NCBI GenBank assembly: GCA_015055545.1
Contig: SVHY01000010.1
Span: 1 to 52,239, forward strand
DNA length: 52,239 bases
Direction of reading: 5' to 3'
Source of the DNA: Clostridiales bacterium
Lineage (GTDB): Bacteria; Bacillota; Clostridia; Christensenellales; Borkfalkiaceae
The notes under the pieces are model-generated. The model searched no databases. It saw nothing but the letters and a program-made list of their open reading frames with translations, and was not told where the DNA came from. The translations under genes and the position numbers were made by a program. Position 1 is the first letter of the stretch. Every line of letters starts with the position of its first letter. Positions 8,210-16,266 of this stretch are shown here, piece by piece.

Positions 8210-10642
8210 ATGAAGAAAGAAAACATCACACAACAAGCAGCAAAAGAAATGATTCAAGGCAAGCTTTCTCGTTATTTCGGCGTTGCGCCGAGCGAAGCGA
8301 GAAAAGAGCAGCTCTATAAAGCGGTCGTTATGTGTGTACGCGATTTGATGCTGGAAAAAAGACATCAATTCCACACCGTAACCAAGGGCGCAAAAGCCAA
8401 GAGAGTATATTATCTTTGCATGGAATTTTTAATGGGGCGCTCACTCAAAAACAGCGTTTATAATCTTGGCGTTTACGATACGTTCGCCGAAGCGCTCAAA
8501 GAATATGACGTCACGTTAGAAGATTTGTATGAATTAGAACCCGATGCAGGACTTGGTAACGGCGGTTTGGGACGTTTAGCAGCGTGTTTTTTAGACGCAC
8601 TTGCAACGGGCGACTATCCCGCCATGGGATTTTCCATTCGCTACGATTACGGTCTTTTTAAGCAGAAGATCGTCGAGGGTTGGCAAACGGAACTTCCCGA
8701 CGTATGGTTACCGGGCGGCGAAGTATGGCTCACCCAACGCAGCGATAAAGTATTCACGGTCAAATTCGACGGCTACGTAGAAGAAAAGTGGACGGAACAC
8801 GGTATGGAAACGATCTACCGCGATGCGAAAGAAATTCAAGCCGTTGCCTACGATATGATGGTGGCGGGCTACGACAGCCAAGCCGTATCCGTATTGCGAC
8901 TTTGGAAAGCGCGTAGCGTGCAGAATTTCGACATGAAACTCTTCTCGCAGGGCGATTACAATTCCGTTATGAAAGACGATAACGAAGCGGAACTCATTTC
9001 CAAGGTTTTATACCCCGCAGACAATCACGTAGAAGGGAAATCCTTGCGTTTAAAACAGCAATATTTCCTTGTTTCCGCGTCTTTGCAGAACATTCTTGCC
9101 GACCATAAGAGAAGATACGGGTCGCTCAAATTATTGCCGAAAATGGCGGCTATTCACTTAAACGATACGCACCCTGCGCTGGCTATTCCCGAACTCATGC
9201 GCTTACTCATCGACGAAAACGGCATGAGCTGGGACGAGGCGTGGAATATCACCACGTCCGTTTGCGCGTACACCAACCATACGGTTTTGGCGGAAGCGTT
9301 GGAAACATGGCCCGAAGACTTGATTGCAAGAAGATTGCCGCGTATTTACACGATTTTAAAGGAAATCAACCGTCGGTTCTGCGAAGACTTGTGGACGAGA
9401 TTCCCCGGCGACTGGGATAAAATTTCCCGTATGGCGATTATGTCTTATAACGTCGTAAAAATGGCAAACTTGTCCGTATACGGTTCCCATCACGTCAACG
9501 GCGTTTCGGGCTTGCACAGTGATATAATCAAACAGAGTATTTTCAAGGATTTCTATGATTATACGCCCGAAAAATTCACTAACGTTACCAACGGTATCGC
9601 GCATAGACGTTGGCTTAATCAATCGAATCCCGAACTTTGCGCGCTTCTCAACGACTGTATCGGCGAAGGGTACGCAAAGAACGCGCAAAAGCTTGCGGAT
9701 TTCAAGAAATTTGAAAACGACGAAAGCGTTTTGAAACGTTTGGACGAAATCAAGGCGTTGAAGAAGAAACAGTTCGCGGATTTCGCCATGAAAAAGCAGG
9801 GGGTAATCATCGATCCGAACACAATATTCGACGTACAGGCAAAGCGCTTACACGAATATAAACGTCAGCTTTTGAACGTACTTCATATCATTAGCGATTA
9901 TATCGCTTTAAAGGAAAATCCCGATTTGCCCATGCAACCGAAAACGTATATCTTTGCGGCAAAAGCAGCGGCAGGGTATTATATGGCGAAAAAGATCATC
10001 AAGCTTATTTGTTTCCTCGCCGAAGATATTTGTAAACACCCGAAAATCGCGGAAAAACTTAACGTCGTGTATATGGAAGATTATAACGTGACCATGTCCG
10101 AATCGTTAATGCCCGCATCTGAAATATCCGAACAAATCTCGCTTGCAGGTAAAGAAGCGAGCGGTACGGGCAACATGAAATTCATGATCAACGGCGCGTT
10201 AACAATCGGTACGCTTGACGGCGCGAACGTGGAAATGTCCGAAAAAGTTGGAAAAGACAACATCTTTATCTTCGGATTAAAAGCGGATGAAGTGTCTGAA
10301 ATTTGGCAAAACGGCTATTCGGCAAGCGTTTATTACAACAACGACCCGCAACTCCGTAAAGTTATAGAAGCGTTGATTATCGGCTTTAACGGTGAATCGT
10401 TTGCGGAAATTGCCAATTATTTGTTGACGGGATCGCCCATTGCCGATCCGTATATGTGTATGGCTGATTTCCAATCGTATATTACAACCCAACAAGAACT
10501 TTCCAAACTGTACGCTACGGATAAAAAGGCATGGAATCAAAAATCCTTGCGTAATATTGCGGCGGCAGGGTATTTCGCGGCGGATAGAAGTATCGCAGAA
10601 TACGCGAAAAACATTTGGGATTTGAAAGCGTTGCATAAATAA
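8210..10642 (+). CDS. glgP: Glycogen/maltodextrin phosphorylase
   Basis: It degrades glycogen by phosphorolysis to glucose-1-phosphate, using pyridoxal phosphate. The 810 residues match the GT35 family in length. Visible hallmarks are EPDAGLGNGGLGRLAACFLD, HLNDTHPAL, the RLHEYKRQLLN segment, and the cofactor site EASGTGNMKFMINGA with the PLP lysine near residue 657. AGGAG lies 8 bp before ATG 8210. It is last of the five glg genes, so breakdown is encoded together with synthesis, as in many Clostridia. Control is more likely allosteric or translational (see the hairpin at 8150-8197) than through its own promoter. Confidence 0.96.
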   Translation: MKKENITQQAAKEMIQGKLSRYFGVAPSEARKEQLYKAVVMCVRDLMLEKRHQFHTVTKGAKAKRVYYLCMEFLMGRSLKNSVYNLGVYDTFAEALKEYDVTLEDLYELEPDAGLGNGGLGRLAACFLDALATGDYPAMGFSIRYDYGLFKQKIVEGWQTELPDVWLPGGEVWLTQRSDKVFTVKFDGYVEEKWTEHGMETIYRDAKEIQAVAYDMMVAGYDSQAVSVLRLWKARSVQNFDMKLFSQGDYNSVMKDDNEAELISKVLYPADNHVEGKSLRLKQQYFLVSASLQNILADHKRRYGSLKLLPKMAAIHLNDTHPALAIPELMRLLIDENGMSWDEAWNITTSVCAYTNHTVLAEALETWPEDLIARRLPRIYTILKEINRRFCEDLWTRFPGDWDKISRMAIMSYNVVKMANLSVYGSHHVNGVSGLHSDIIKQSIFKDFYDYTPEKFTNVTNGIAHRRWLNQSNPELCALLNDCIGEGYAKNAQKLADFKKFENDESVLKRLDEIKALKKKQFADFAMKKQGVIIDPNTIFDVQAKRLHEYKRQLLNVLHIISDYIALKENPDLPMQPKTYIFAAKAAAGYYMAKKIIKLICFLAEDICKHPKIAEKLNVVYMEDYNVTMSESLMPASEISEQISLAGKEASGTGNMKFMINGALTIGTLDGANVEMSEKVGKDNIFIFGLKADEVSEIWQNGYSASVYYNNDPQLRKVIEALIIGFNGESFAEIANYLLTGSPIADPYMCMADFQSYITTQQELSKLYATDKKAWNQKSLRNIAAAGYFAADRSIAEYAKNIWDLKALHK

Positions 10643-10684
10643 TCGTGCTTTACTAAATTCCACATTTTTCAAAAAAAATCCAAA

Positions 10685-10714
10685 CGAAAAGCCGTAATTT
10701 TCTACGGCTTTTCG
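10685..10714. terminator. Perfect 12-bp hairpin between glgP and the GH13 gene
   Basis: CGAAAAGCCGTA (10685-10696) and TACGGCTTTTCG (10703-10714) pair perfectly over a 6-nt loop. There is no T-run after it on the + strand, but the 3' arm itself has four T residues, so termination may be partial. It lies 18 bp before the GH13 start and could attenuate that gene. The opposite strand has a long T-run after the stem, but no gene there needs it. Confidence 0.5.
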
Positions 10715-10732
10715 TCGGGTAAAGGCTATTTT

Positions 10733-12637
10733 ATGACCCATATCTATTTTAACCCATTAGACAAAGCTTGTAAAAACGTTATCGGCGCGATAAAAAAAGG
10801 GGATATTCTCACGTTAAATCTGTTTTGCTTGCGTGAAAACGGATCTCATCCGCTTTCGCAATCTAACGAATATACGGGTTTGGACTGTTTGCAAACACCG
10901 CAAGAACTCGATTGCTTGCAACCAAGCTATAACGCGGTTTTACAGCTGAATAAAGACGGTCAACCCGCCGAAAATATTTGCATGGAAATTACCACGTTCG
11001 GTTGGACGGTTTCATTCCGTATTCACGAAATCGGTTTATATTACTATACTTTCTATATTGAAAACGTAGGTTTTATTTCCTGTGGCAATATGGAATTAGG
11101 CTATATTTCCCAATCACCTCGCGGTTTTATGCTCACCGTACATTCGTCCGATTATAAAACGCCCGAATGGTTCAAAGGGGGCGTTATGTACCAAATCTTC
11201 CCTGATCGCTTTTGCAAACAGGGAACTATGCCACACATAACGGGACGTGTAGAACGTGAAGATTGGGGCGGTTTACCTACGTATCGTCCCAACGAACGCG
11301 GAAAAGTGCTCAATAACGACTTTTTCGGCGGAAATTTCAAGGGAATTGAAAGCAAATTGCCGTATTTAAAGGCACTTGGCATTACGACAATTTATCTCAA
11401 TCCCATTTTTGAAGCGGCATCTAATCATCGTTACGATACGTCCGATTATATGAAAATCGATCCGATTTTAGGTACGGAAAATGATTTTCAAAACCTCGTG
11501 AATAGCGCTAAAAACCAAGGAATTCGCCTGATTTTAGACGGCGTTTTCAATCATACGGGCGACGATAGCGTATATTTCAATAAATACGGACATTATCCGT
11601 CGCTTGGCGCGTATCAATCGAAAGATTCGCCGTATTATTCATGGTATTCGTTCTGGGATTTCCCCGATAAATACGAAAGCTGGTGGGGTATCGATATTTT
11701 ACCGCAAGTCAACGAACGTTCGGAAGAATATCAAGAATTTATCTTCGGCGAACAAGGCGTATTGAAAAAATGGTTGCGCTTTGGTATAGGCGGTTACCGT
11801 TTGGACGTAGCTGACGAATTACCCGACTTTTTCTTGCAAAAATTGCGTAAATCCGTGAAAAGTAGCGATAAAGACGCCATCATTATAGGCGAAGTTTGGG
11901 AAGACGCGTCCAACAAAATCGCATATTCACAGCGCCGTGCGTATTTGCAAGGCTACGAATTAGATAGCGTGATGAATTATCCTTGGAAAGACGCAATTAT
12001 CGGATATATCCAAAGCGGCGATGCAAACCGTTTATTATCGACCGTACGCGCGATTATCAATCATTATCCCAAAGTAACAGTCGATTGTTTGATGAATATT
12101 TTGGGTACACACGACACGGCGCGAATTTTAACCGTTTTAGGCGGTATATACTGCGCAAATAAAGACGAAATGGCTGGAAAAGGGGCTTATTTAAGCGAAA
12201 AAGCCAAAGAAAACACCATAGAAAAGCTCAAAATGGCTGTCGTTTTACAATATACCTTGCCAGGCGTCCCGTGCGTTTATTACGGCGACGAAAACGGCGC
12301 GGAAGGTCATATCGATCCGTTTTGCCGTCAATGCTTTGATTGGGAACGTTTAAACGAATCCTTAATAGCGTTTTATAGCAAACTCGGCGCTATTCGTAAA
12401 AAATACCGCAAATTTTTCAAAAACGGCGCATTTGAAGAAGTTTTCTTACAAGACGGCTTAATTATTTATAAACGTACGAACGCAAACGACGGTATTTATA
12501 TCTATATTAATAATTCTTCAAAACGGTATTTATTTAACTTACCGAATAAAGTTTTAGAATTAATCAATAACCATAGTTTTGAAAACGAATTAGAAATTGA
12601 ACCGAATAGCTATGGAATATTCGTAAATAAAAATTAG
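10733..12637 (+). CDS. GH13 alpha-glucan hydrolase (neopullulanase / alpha-amylase type)
   Basis: A 634-residue alpha-amylase-family enzyme without a signal peptide, so probably intracellular. The first ~140 residues form a beta-rich N-terminal module of the CBM34 kind. The barrel begins at GGVMYQIFPDRF. Catalytic motifs are GVFNHTGDD, the nucleophile Asp in GGYRLDVADELPDFF, the acid/base Glu in IIIGEVWEDAS and LGTHDTARIL. These fit neopullulanase/cyclomaltodextrinase-like enzymes. It follows glgP and probably trims limit dextrins or imported maltodextrins. The ribosome site before ATG 10733 (GGGTAAAGG) is weak. Precise bond specificity cannot be read from the sequence. Confidence 0.88.
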   Translation: MTHIYFNPLDKACKNVIGAIKKGDILTLNLFCLRENGSHPLSQSNEYTGLDCLQTPQELDCLQPSYNAVLQLNKDGQPAENICMEITTFGWTVSFRIHEIGLYYYTFYIENVGFISCGNMELGYISQSPRGFMLTVHSSDYKTPEWFKGGVMYQIFPDRFCKQGTMPHITGRVEREDWGGLPTYRPNERGKVLNNDFFGGNFKGIESKLPYLKALGITTIYLNPIFEAASNHRYDTSDYMKIDPILGTENDFQNLVNSAKNQGIRLILDGVFNHTGDDSVYFNKYGHYPSLGAYQSKDSPYYSWYSFWDFPDKYESWWGIDILPQVNERSEEYQEFIFGEQGVLKKWLRFGIGGYRLDVADELPDFFLQKLRKSVKSSDKDAIIIGEVWEDASNKIAYSQRRAYLQGYELDSVMNYPWKDAIIGYIQSGDANRLLSTVRAIINHYPKVTVDCLMNILGTHDTARILTVLGGIYCANKDEMAGKGAYLSEKAKENTIEKLKMAVVLQYTLPGVPCVYYGDENGAEGHIDPFCRQCFDWERLNESLIAFYSKLGAIRKKYRKFFKNGAFEEVFLQDGLIIYKRTNANDGIYIYINNSSKRYLFNLPNKVLELINNHSFENELEIEPNSYGIFVNKN

Positions 12638-12691
12638 CGGAAACTTCTCAAAAAAACGAAAAAACACTCAAAATCGCCGTATTCCGCCCTT

Positions 12692-12729
12692 AACTATTCG
12701 TAAAAGCTGCATTTTACGAATAGTTTTAT
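12692..12729 (+). terminator. Terminator after the GH13 gene
   Basis: AACTATTCGTAAAA (12692-12705) and TTTTACGAATAGTT (12712-12725) form a perfect 14-bp stem over a 6-nt loop; the T-rich end of the 3' arm continues into TTATG. Confidence 0.75.
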
Positions 12730-12933
12730 GTATTCCCTACCGTATGAATTTATGTGTAGCCGTTCATTTTTTCTACGGCAAATAAATGGCTTTCCCCTTG
12801 ATTTTCAAGGGATTACGGCATTTTTTAATTGTCTTTTTCTTATTTTAAATAATCAACAACGTAATTTCCCCTATGTATTTTGCGGGAAATTTTAAAAATT
12901 AAGCTAACTTTTCGGAAAATCACCTGCATTTAA

Positions 12934-12962
12934 TTGACAAAAAAGTAGATTTAGCTTACAAT
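12934..12962 (+). promoter_or_regulatory. Consensus promoter directly abutting the recombinase start codon
   Basis: TTGACA (12934-12939), 17-bp spacer, TACAAT (12957-12962). Only six bases separate the -10 box from ATG 12969, so transcription should start on the A of the ATG, giving a leaderless mRNA. No Shine-Dalgarno sequence is present. Confidence 0.75.
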
Positions 12963-12968
12963 ATAAAT

Positions 12969-14036
12969 ATGAAACACGATAACTACTATGCGAAACGTAA
13001 TATACAAGACATCGACAAAATCGGGGAATTATTAGAGCAGCTCCCCTCTTTTTGCGAAGATTATTTCTTGGGCGTTGAATCGCGTACAAGTTGTCAAACA
13101 CGATTAAAATATGCGTACGATTTGCGTATTTTCTTTGATTTCTTATGCAAAAAACGTTTTAAAACGCTTGAAATCACCGATTTAACGTTGCAACACTTGG
13201 AAAGCGTAACGCATAACGACATCGAGCTGTTTTTGAGTTATTTATCCCACTATCGCTTTAACGAACGGCATTTATCCTGCGACGAACGCGCAAAAGCGCG
13301 TAAATTGTCCGCAGTACGCGCGATGTTCAAGTATTTTTTCAATAAAGGCTTGATTGAAGTAGATAATTCGGCAAAAGTACCTACGCCTAAACTCCACGAT
13401 AAGGAAATTATCCGTTTGGACGCAAGCGAGGTTTCAGAACTTATCAGCGTTGCAGAATCTGGCAACGGACTTTCCCGCCACGCCGTGGGTTATCACAACA
13501 AAACGCGTATTCGCGATACGGCTATTATCACCCTATTCTTGGGTACGGGAATACGTATCAGTGAATTAGTCGGGTTGGACAACGACAGTTTTGATTTTGA
13601 CGAAAATTCATTTTTGGTCACACGTAAAGGCGGTAATCAGGCGATTTTATACTTTTCGGACGAAGTGAAATACGCGTTGCAAGAATACATAACCGAAAAA
13701 TCCAACGATACGCGCGTACCCGAAACGGAAAAAGCATTCTTTCTCTCCATGCAATACAAGCGCATTAACGTACGTTCGGTGGAAATTTTAGTAAAAAAAT
13801 ACAGCAAAATGGTTACACCGCTTAAAAAAATAACGCCGCATAAACTGCGTAGCACGTACGGCACGCAATTATACAACAAAACGGGCGATATCTACATCGT
13901 AGCCGACGTTTTAGGTCATCGCGACGTTAATACCACGAAAAAACATTACGCGGCTATTTCCCAAGACAATCGCCGCAGCGTTGCAAACGTCGTGCAATTA
14001 CGCGACGAATCCCCTATTTCAGACGACGAAAAGTAA
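12969..14036 (+). CDS. Xer-like tyrosine recombinase
   Basis: A 355-residue site-specific recombinase. An N-terminal SAM-like core-binding domain (about 25-135) precedes a catalytic domain with the full active-site set: R196 (GTGIRISEL), K220 (VTRKGGN), H291 and R294 (PHKLRSTYG), H317 (VLGHRDV) and the nucleophile Y327 (TKKHYAAIS). It is longer than classical XerC/XerD (about 300) by ~25 residues at the N terminus and a short acidic C-terminal tail. No phage or transposon genes and no attachment repeats flank it, so a housekeeping role such as chromosome-dimer resolution is more likely than an integrase. hflX starts on the base after its stop. The start abuts its promoter. Confidence 0.88.
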   Translation: MKHDNYYAKRNIQDIDKIGELLEQLPSFCEDYFLGVESRTSCQTRLKYAYDLRIFFDFLCKKRFKTLEITDLTLQHLESVTHNDIELFLSYLSHYRFNERHLSCDERAKARKLSAVRAMFKYFFNKGLIEVDNSAKVPTPKLHDKEIIRLDASEVSELISVAESGNGLSRHAVGYHNKTRIRDTAIITLFLGTGIRISELVGLDNDSFDFDENSFLVTRKGGNQAILYFSDEVKYALQEYITEKSNDTRVPETEKAFFLSMQYKRINVRSVEILVKKYSKMVTPLKKITPHKLRSTYGTQLYNKTGDIYIVADVLGHRDVNTTKKHYAAISQDNRRSVANVVQLRDESPISDDEK

Positions 14037-15266
14037 ATGGAAGACACGTTAGAAAAAATTTATATTATTCAGCCGATTACGCGCGAAAACGCGGACAAAT
14101 ACCGCGTTTTACACGACGAAGCGGTATCTTTGATTGAAAGCGCGGGCGCGGTATACGCCGGTACGATTTATCAAAATATCCGCGAAATCAATTCCGCGAC
14201 GTTCATCGGCGAAGGCAAGCTTATTGAGCTCAAAGAACGGCTATACGGTCTTCCCGATATCACCGTTCTTTTTAACGGCGAATTATCCCCTTCCCGCACG
14301 TTAAATATTTCCGCGGCGTTGAACGATAGAAAGGTTATTGATAGAACCACCTTGATTTTGGATATTTTTGCAAAGAACGCGAAATCGAGCGAAGGTAAAC
14401 TGCAAGTCGAATTAGCGCAATTAAAATATATTTATCCGCGTTTAAAAGGCAAAGGTTTGGCTTTGTCCCGTCTTGGTGGCGGCGTGGGTACGCGCGGTCC
14501 CGGGGAAACGCAGTTGGAAACGGACAGACGTTATATCCGAGGTCGGTTAAAATACCTTGAAAGCCGTTTAAAAGAAATGGAAAAGCGCCGCTCTATGCAA
14601 ACGGCGCGGCGCAAAAAAAACGAAGTGAAAACCATAGCGCTCGTCGGGTATACGAATACGGGAAAATCCACGTTATTAAAGCGTTTGACGGGGGCAGATA
14701 CGTATATTAAAAACGAGTTATTCGCTACGCTCGACCCCACAGCCCGAACGTTTACTATCGACGGTGTGGAGTTTTTACTCGTTGATACGGTCGGTTTTTT
14801 ACAGGATTTACCCCACCATCTCATCGAGGCGTTCCATTCCACGTTGGAAAGCGCTCTACACGCCGATTTAGCGCTTATCGTTTGCGACGCTACGGGCGAA
14901 TACGATATGCAACTGCAAACAACCTTACAAACGCTTTCAGATATGGGTTTTTCATCGCCCTATCTCCTCGTTATGAACAAGACGGAAACGATAGCGGATA
15001 AAAGCATTTTTCCCTTTGAAAGCGTAGCCGTTTCCGCAACGGAAAACTTGGGGATAGATAAATTAAAACGCGAAATTTTACGCCGTTTTGAAAACGATTA
15101 TCTATTTTGCGAGCTATTCGTACCCTACGAGCAAGTCAACGCATACAATGAAAACAAACGGCTTTTAACCGAACGCAGAACGGAATATACGGACGACGGC
15201 ATACGCGTTTCCGTTACCATACCCAAACGCTACGCTGATATATTTCAAAATTTTATCCAAAAATAA
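14037..15266 (+). CDS. hflX: GTPase HflX
   Basis: A ribosome-associated GTPase that splits stalled or hibernating ribosomes. The N-terminal domain is followed by the HflX signature GGVGTRGPGETQLETDRR (148-165), a Lys/Arg-rich helix, and the G domain: G1 GYTNTGKS (204-211), G3 DTVG (250-253) and G4 NKTE (314-317). G4 normally ends in Asp (NKxD), so Glu here is a conservative deviation in the guanine-specificity motif. The 409 residues are near the family norm. Its ATG follows the recombinase stop with no gap, so translation is probably coupled. Confidence 0.94.
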   Translation: MEDTLEKIYIIQPITRENADKYRVLHDEAVSLIESAGAVYAGTIYQNIREINSATFIGEGKLIELKERLYGLPDITVLFNGELSPSRTLNISAALNDRKVIDRTTLILDIFAKNAKSSEGKLQVELAQLKYIYPRLKGKGLALSRLGGGVGTRGPGETQLETDRRYIRGRLKYLESRLKEMEKRRSMQTARRKKNEVKTIALVGYTNTGKSTLLKRLTGADTYIKNELFATLDPTARTFTIDGVEFLLVDTVGFLQDLPHHLIEAFHSTLESALHADLALIVCDATGEYDMQLQTTLQTLSDMGFSSPYLLVMNKTETIADKSIFPFESVAVSATENLGIDKLKREILRRFENDYLFCELFVPYEQVNAYNENKRLLTERRTEYTDDGIRVSVTIPKRYADIFQNFIQK

Positions 15267-15289
15267 AACGGGATTATATAGTCCCGTTT
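15266..15289. terminator. Bidirectional terminator, hflX / small Cys-rich gene
   Basis: AAACGGGA (15266-15273) and TCCCGTTT (15282-15289) pair over 8 nt. T-rich sequence follows on both strands (ATTCTTTAT on +, TATTTTT on -). It overlaps the last base of hflX and the stop of the convergent small gene. Confidence 0.75.
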
Positions 15290-15479
15290 ATTCTTTATAT
15301 TCGTTTTCGTTCATGTATATCTTATCAATTTTAATGGACGCAACGTCGTTAAATTCAATACACTTCCCACAATTATCACACACCTTGTTTGGGTCAAGAT
15401 CGCACGTTTCACACTCCAAACAACCGATACACTCTCTATCGTACAATACACATTCTTTGCCGAATTTTCGTTCCACCAT
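15288..15479 (-). CDS. Small cysteine-rich protein, probable metal/Fe-S binder
   Basis: A 63-residue protein with nine cysteines: one in GKECV, then CIGCLECETC, then CDNCGKC after the spacer DLDPNKV, plus one near the N terminus (DREC). Spacing of the CxxC pairs suggests a zinc or iron-sulfur site, but it is not a standard 2[4Fe-4S] ferredoxin. I recall similar short proteins in Clostridia but cannot name a characterised family. AAAGGAG precedes ATG 15479 on the - strand, and a TATAAT box lies at 15516-15521. The gene is divergent from lexA across a LexA-like site, so SOS control is possible. It looks real: good ribosome site, good promoter, own terminator. Confidence 0.75.
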   Translation of the reverse strand: MVERKFGKECVLYDRECIGCLECETCDLDPNKVCDNCGKCIEFNDVASIKIDKIYMNENEYKE

Positions 15480-15515
15480 AGCAAAAAACTCCTTTTTTTT
15501 CTATCATTATACAAT

Positions 15516-15543
15516 ATTATACCATAAAAAACAAAAAAAGCAA
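15516..15543 (-). promoter_or_regulatory. Promoter of the small Cys-rich gene
   Basis: Read on the - strand: TTGCTT (15543-15538), 16-bp spacer, TATAAT (15521-15516). The transcript start would lie about 30 bp before ATG 15479. Confidence 0.6.
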
Positions 15544-15554
15544 GCAAAAATCGT

Positions 15555-15566
15555 AAACATTTGTTT
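15555..15566. promoter_or_regulatory. LexA-box-like palindrome between the divergent promoters
   Basis: AAACATTTGTTT has the AAAC-N4-GTTT form, one step per arm from the Gram-positive SOS box GAAC-N4-GTTC. It overlaps the lexA -35 box and lies 11 bp upstream of the -35 of the divergent small gene. LexA autoregulation is expected from the family; binding here is inference. Confidence 0.5.
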
Positions 15567-15593
15567 GCTTTTTGTAAAAAAATATGTTATAAT
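15565..15593 (+). promoter_or_regulatory. lexA promoter
   Basis: TTGCTT (15565-15570), 17-bp spacer, TATAAT (15588-15593), then AGGGAG at 15614-15619 before ATG 15627. Confidence 0.75.
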
Positions 15594-15626
15594 GGTATCA
15601 CTACAATAGATTTAGGGAGTTTACTA

Positions 15627-16223
15627 ATGATAAGCGAAGAAAAATTAACCCGCGTTATGGATTATATTCGGAAATTTTCGGAAGAAAACGGCTATACCCC
15701 GTCCGTTCGTGAAATCGGGAAAGAATGTGGCATCAAATCCACGGCAACCGTGCATAGCTATATTGCGAGATTACAATCTAAAGGTTATTTGAATAAAACG
15801 GAAAACAAAAAACGCGCCGTAACGATCGGCAAAGGCACGGGCGTAACCGTTCCTTTAATCGGTACGGTTACCGCAGGTCAACCCATTTTCGCCTATGAAA
15901 ATTATGAAGAATATTTCACGTTCCCCGTTGGGGAATTTAAAGGCGAAGAATTGTTTATGCTGCGCGTGCAAGGTACTTCCATGATCGACGCAGGCATTAT
16001 GGACGGCGATAAAATTATCGTACGCCGTCAAGAAACCGCGCAAAACGGCGATATCGTTATCGCACTCGTAGAAGATTCTGCGACGGTAAAGCGCTTCTTT
16101 GCTAAAAACGGGCAAATCATTTTACACCCCGAAAACGAGGCTCTTTCCGACATGATTTTCGCACCCGATGAAGTTTCCATTCTCGGCAAAGTCGTCGGTT
16201 TAATGCGGAATTACCGCTCTTAA
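15627..16223 (+). CDS. lexA: SOS repressor LexA
   Basis: It represses DNA-damage genes and cleaves itself when RecA filaments form. The 198 residues comprise a winged-helix DNA-binding domain (PSVREIGKECGIKSTATVHSYI, about 25-46), the cleavage site A83-G84 (VTAGQPIF), and an S24 peptidase domain with Ser118 (QGTSMIDAG) and Lys155 (SATVKRFF). ATG 15627 is chosen because AGGGAG lies 7 bp upstream and the family begins here; a longer in-frame version would start inside the promoter. An AAAC-N4-GTTT site at 15555-15566 suggests autoregulation. Confidence 0.95.
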   Translation: MISEEKLTRVMDYIRKFSEENGYTPSVREIGKECGIKSTATVHSYIARLQSKGYLNKTENKKRAVTIGKGTGVTVPLIGTVTAGQPIFAYENYEEYFTFPVGEFKGEELFMLRVQGTSMIDAGIMDGDKIIVRRQETAQNGDIVIALVEDSATVKRFFAKNGQIILHPENEALSDMIFAPDEVSILGKVVGLMRNYRS

Positions 16224-16238
16224 CTCAAACACTACATG

Positions 16239-16265
16239 AAAAGCTCCGTGGATACGGAGCTTTTT
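16239..16265. terminator. Bidirectional terminator lexA / rluB
   Basis: AAAGCTCCG (16240-16248) and CGGAGCTTT (16255-16263) form a 9-bp stem with 6-nt loop, followed by TTTTT on the + strand. It separates the convergent lexA and rluB genes. Confidence 0.85.
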
Positions 16266-16266
16266 C

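Larger units (their letters stand above)
12638..12968. other. Intergenic region with several hairpins, 331 bp
   Basis: No gene seen. It contains the GH13 terminator (12692-12729), a CCCTTGA/TCAAGGG hairpin (12795-12811) followed ten bases later by a T-run (12821-12826), an AATTTCCC/GGGAAATT inverted repeat (12863-12870 with 12884-12891), and the promoter of the recombinase gene. A short RNA cannot be excluded, but I see no promoter that would make one. Confidence 0.6.

Noticed and set aside
12969-14036. Phage integrase marking a prophage or integrative element
   Set aside because: No phage genes, tRNA target or flanking att repeats; the gene is compactly joined to hflX, as a housekeeping gene would be.
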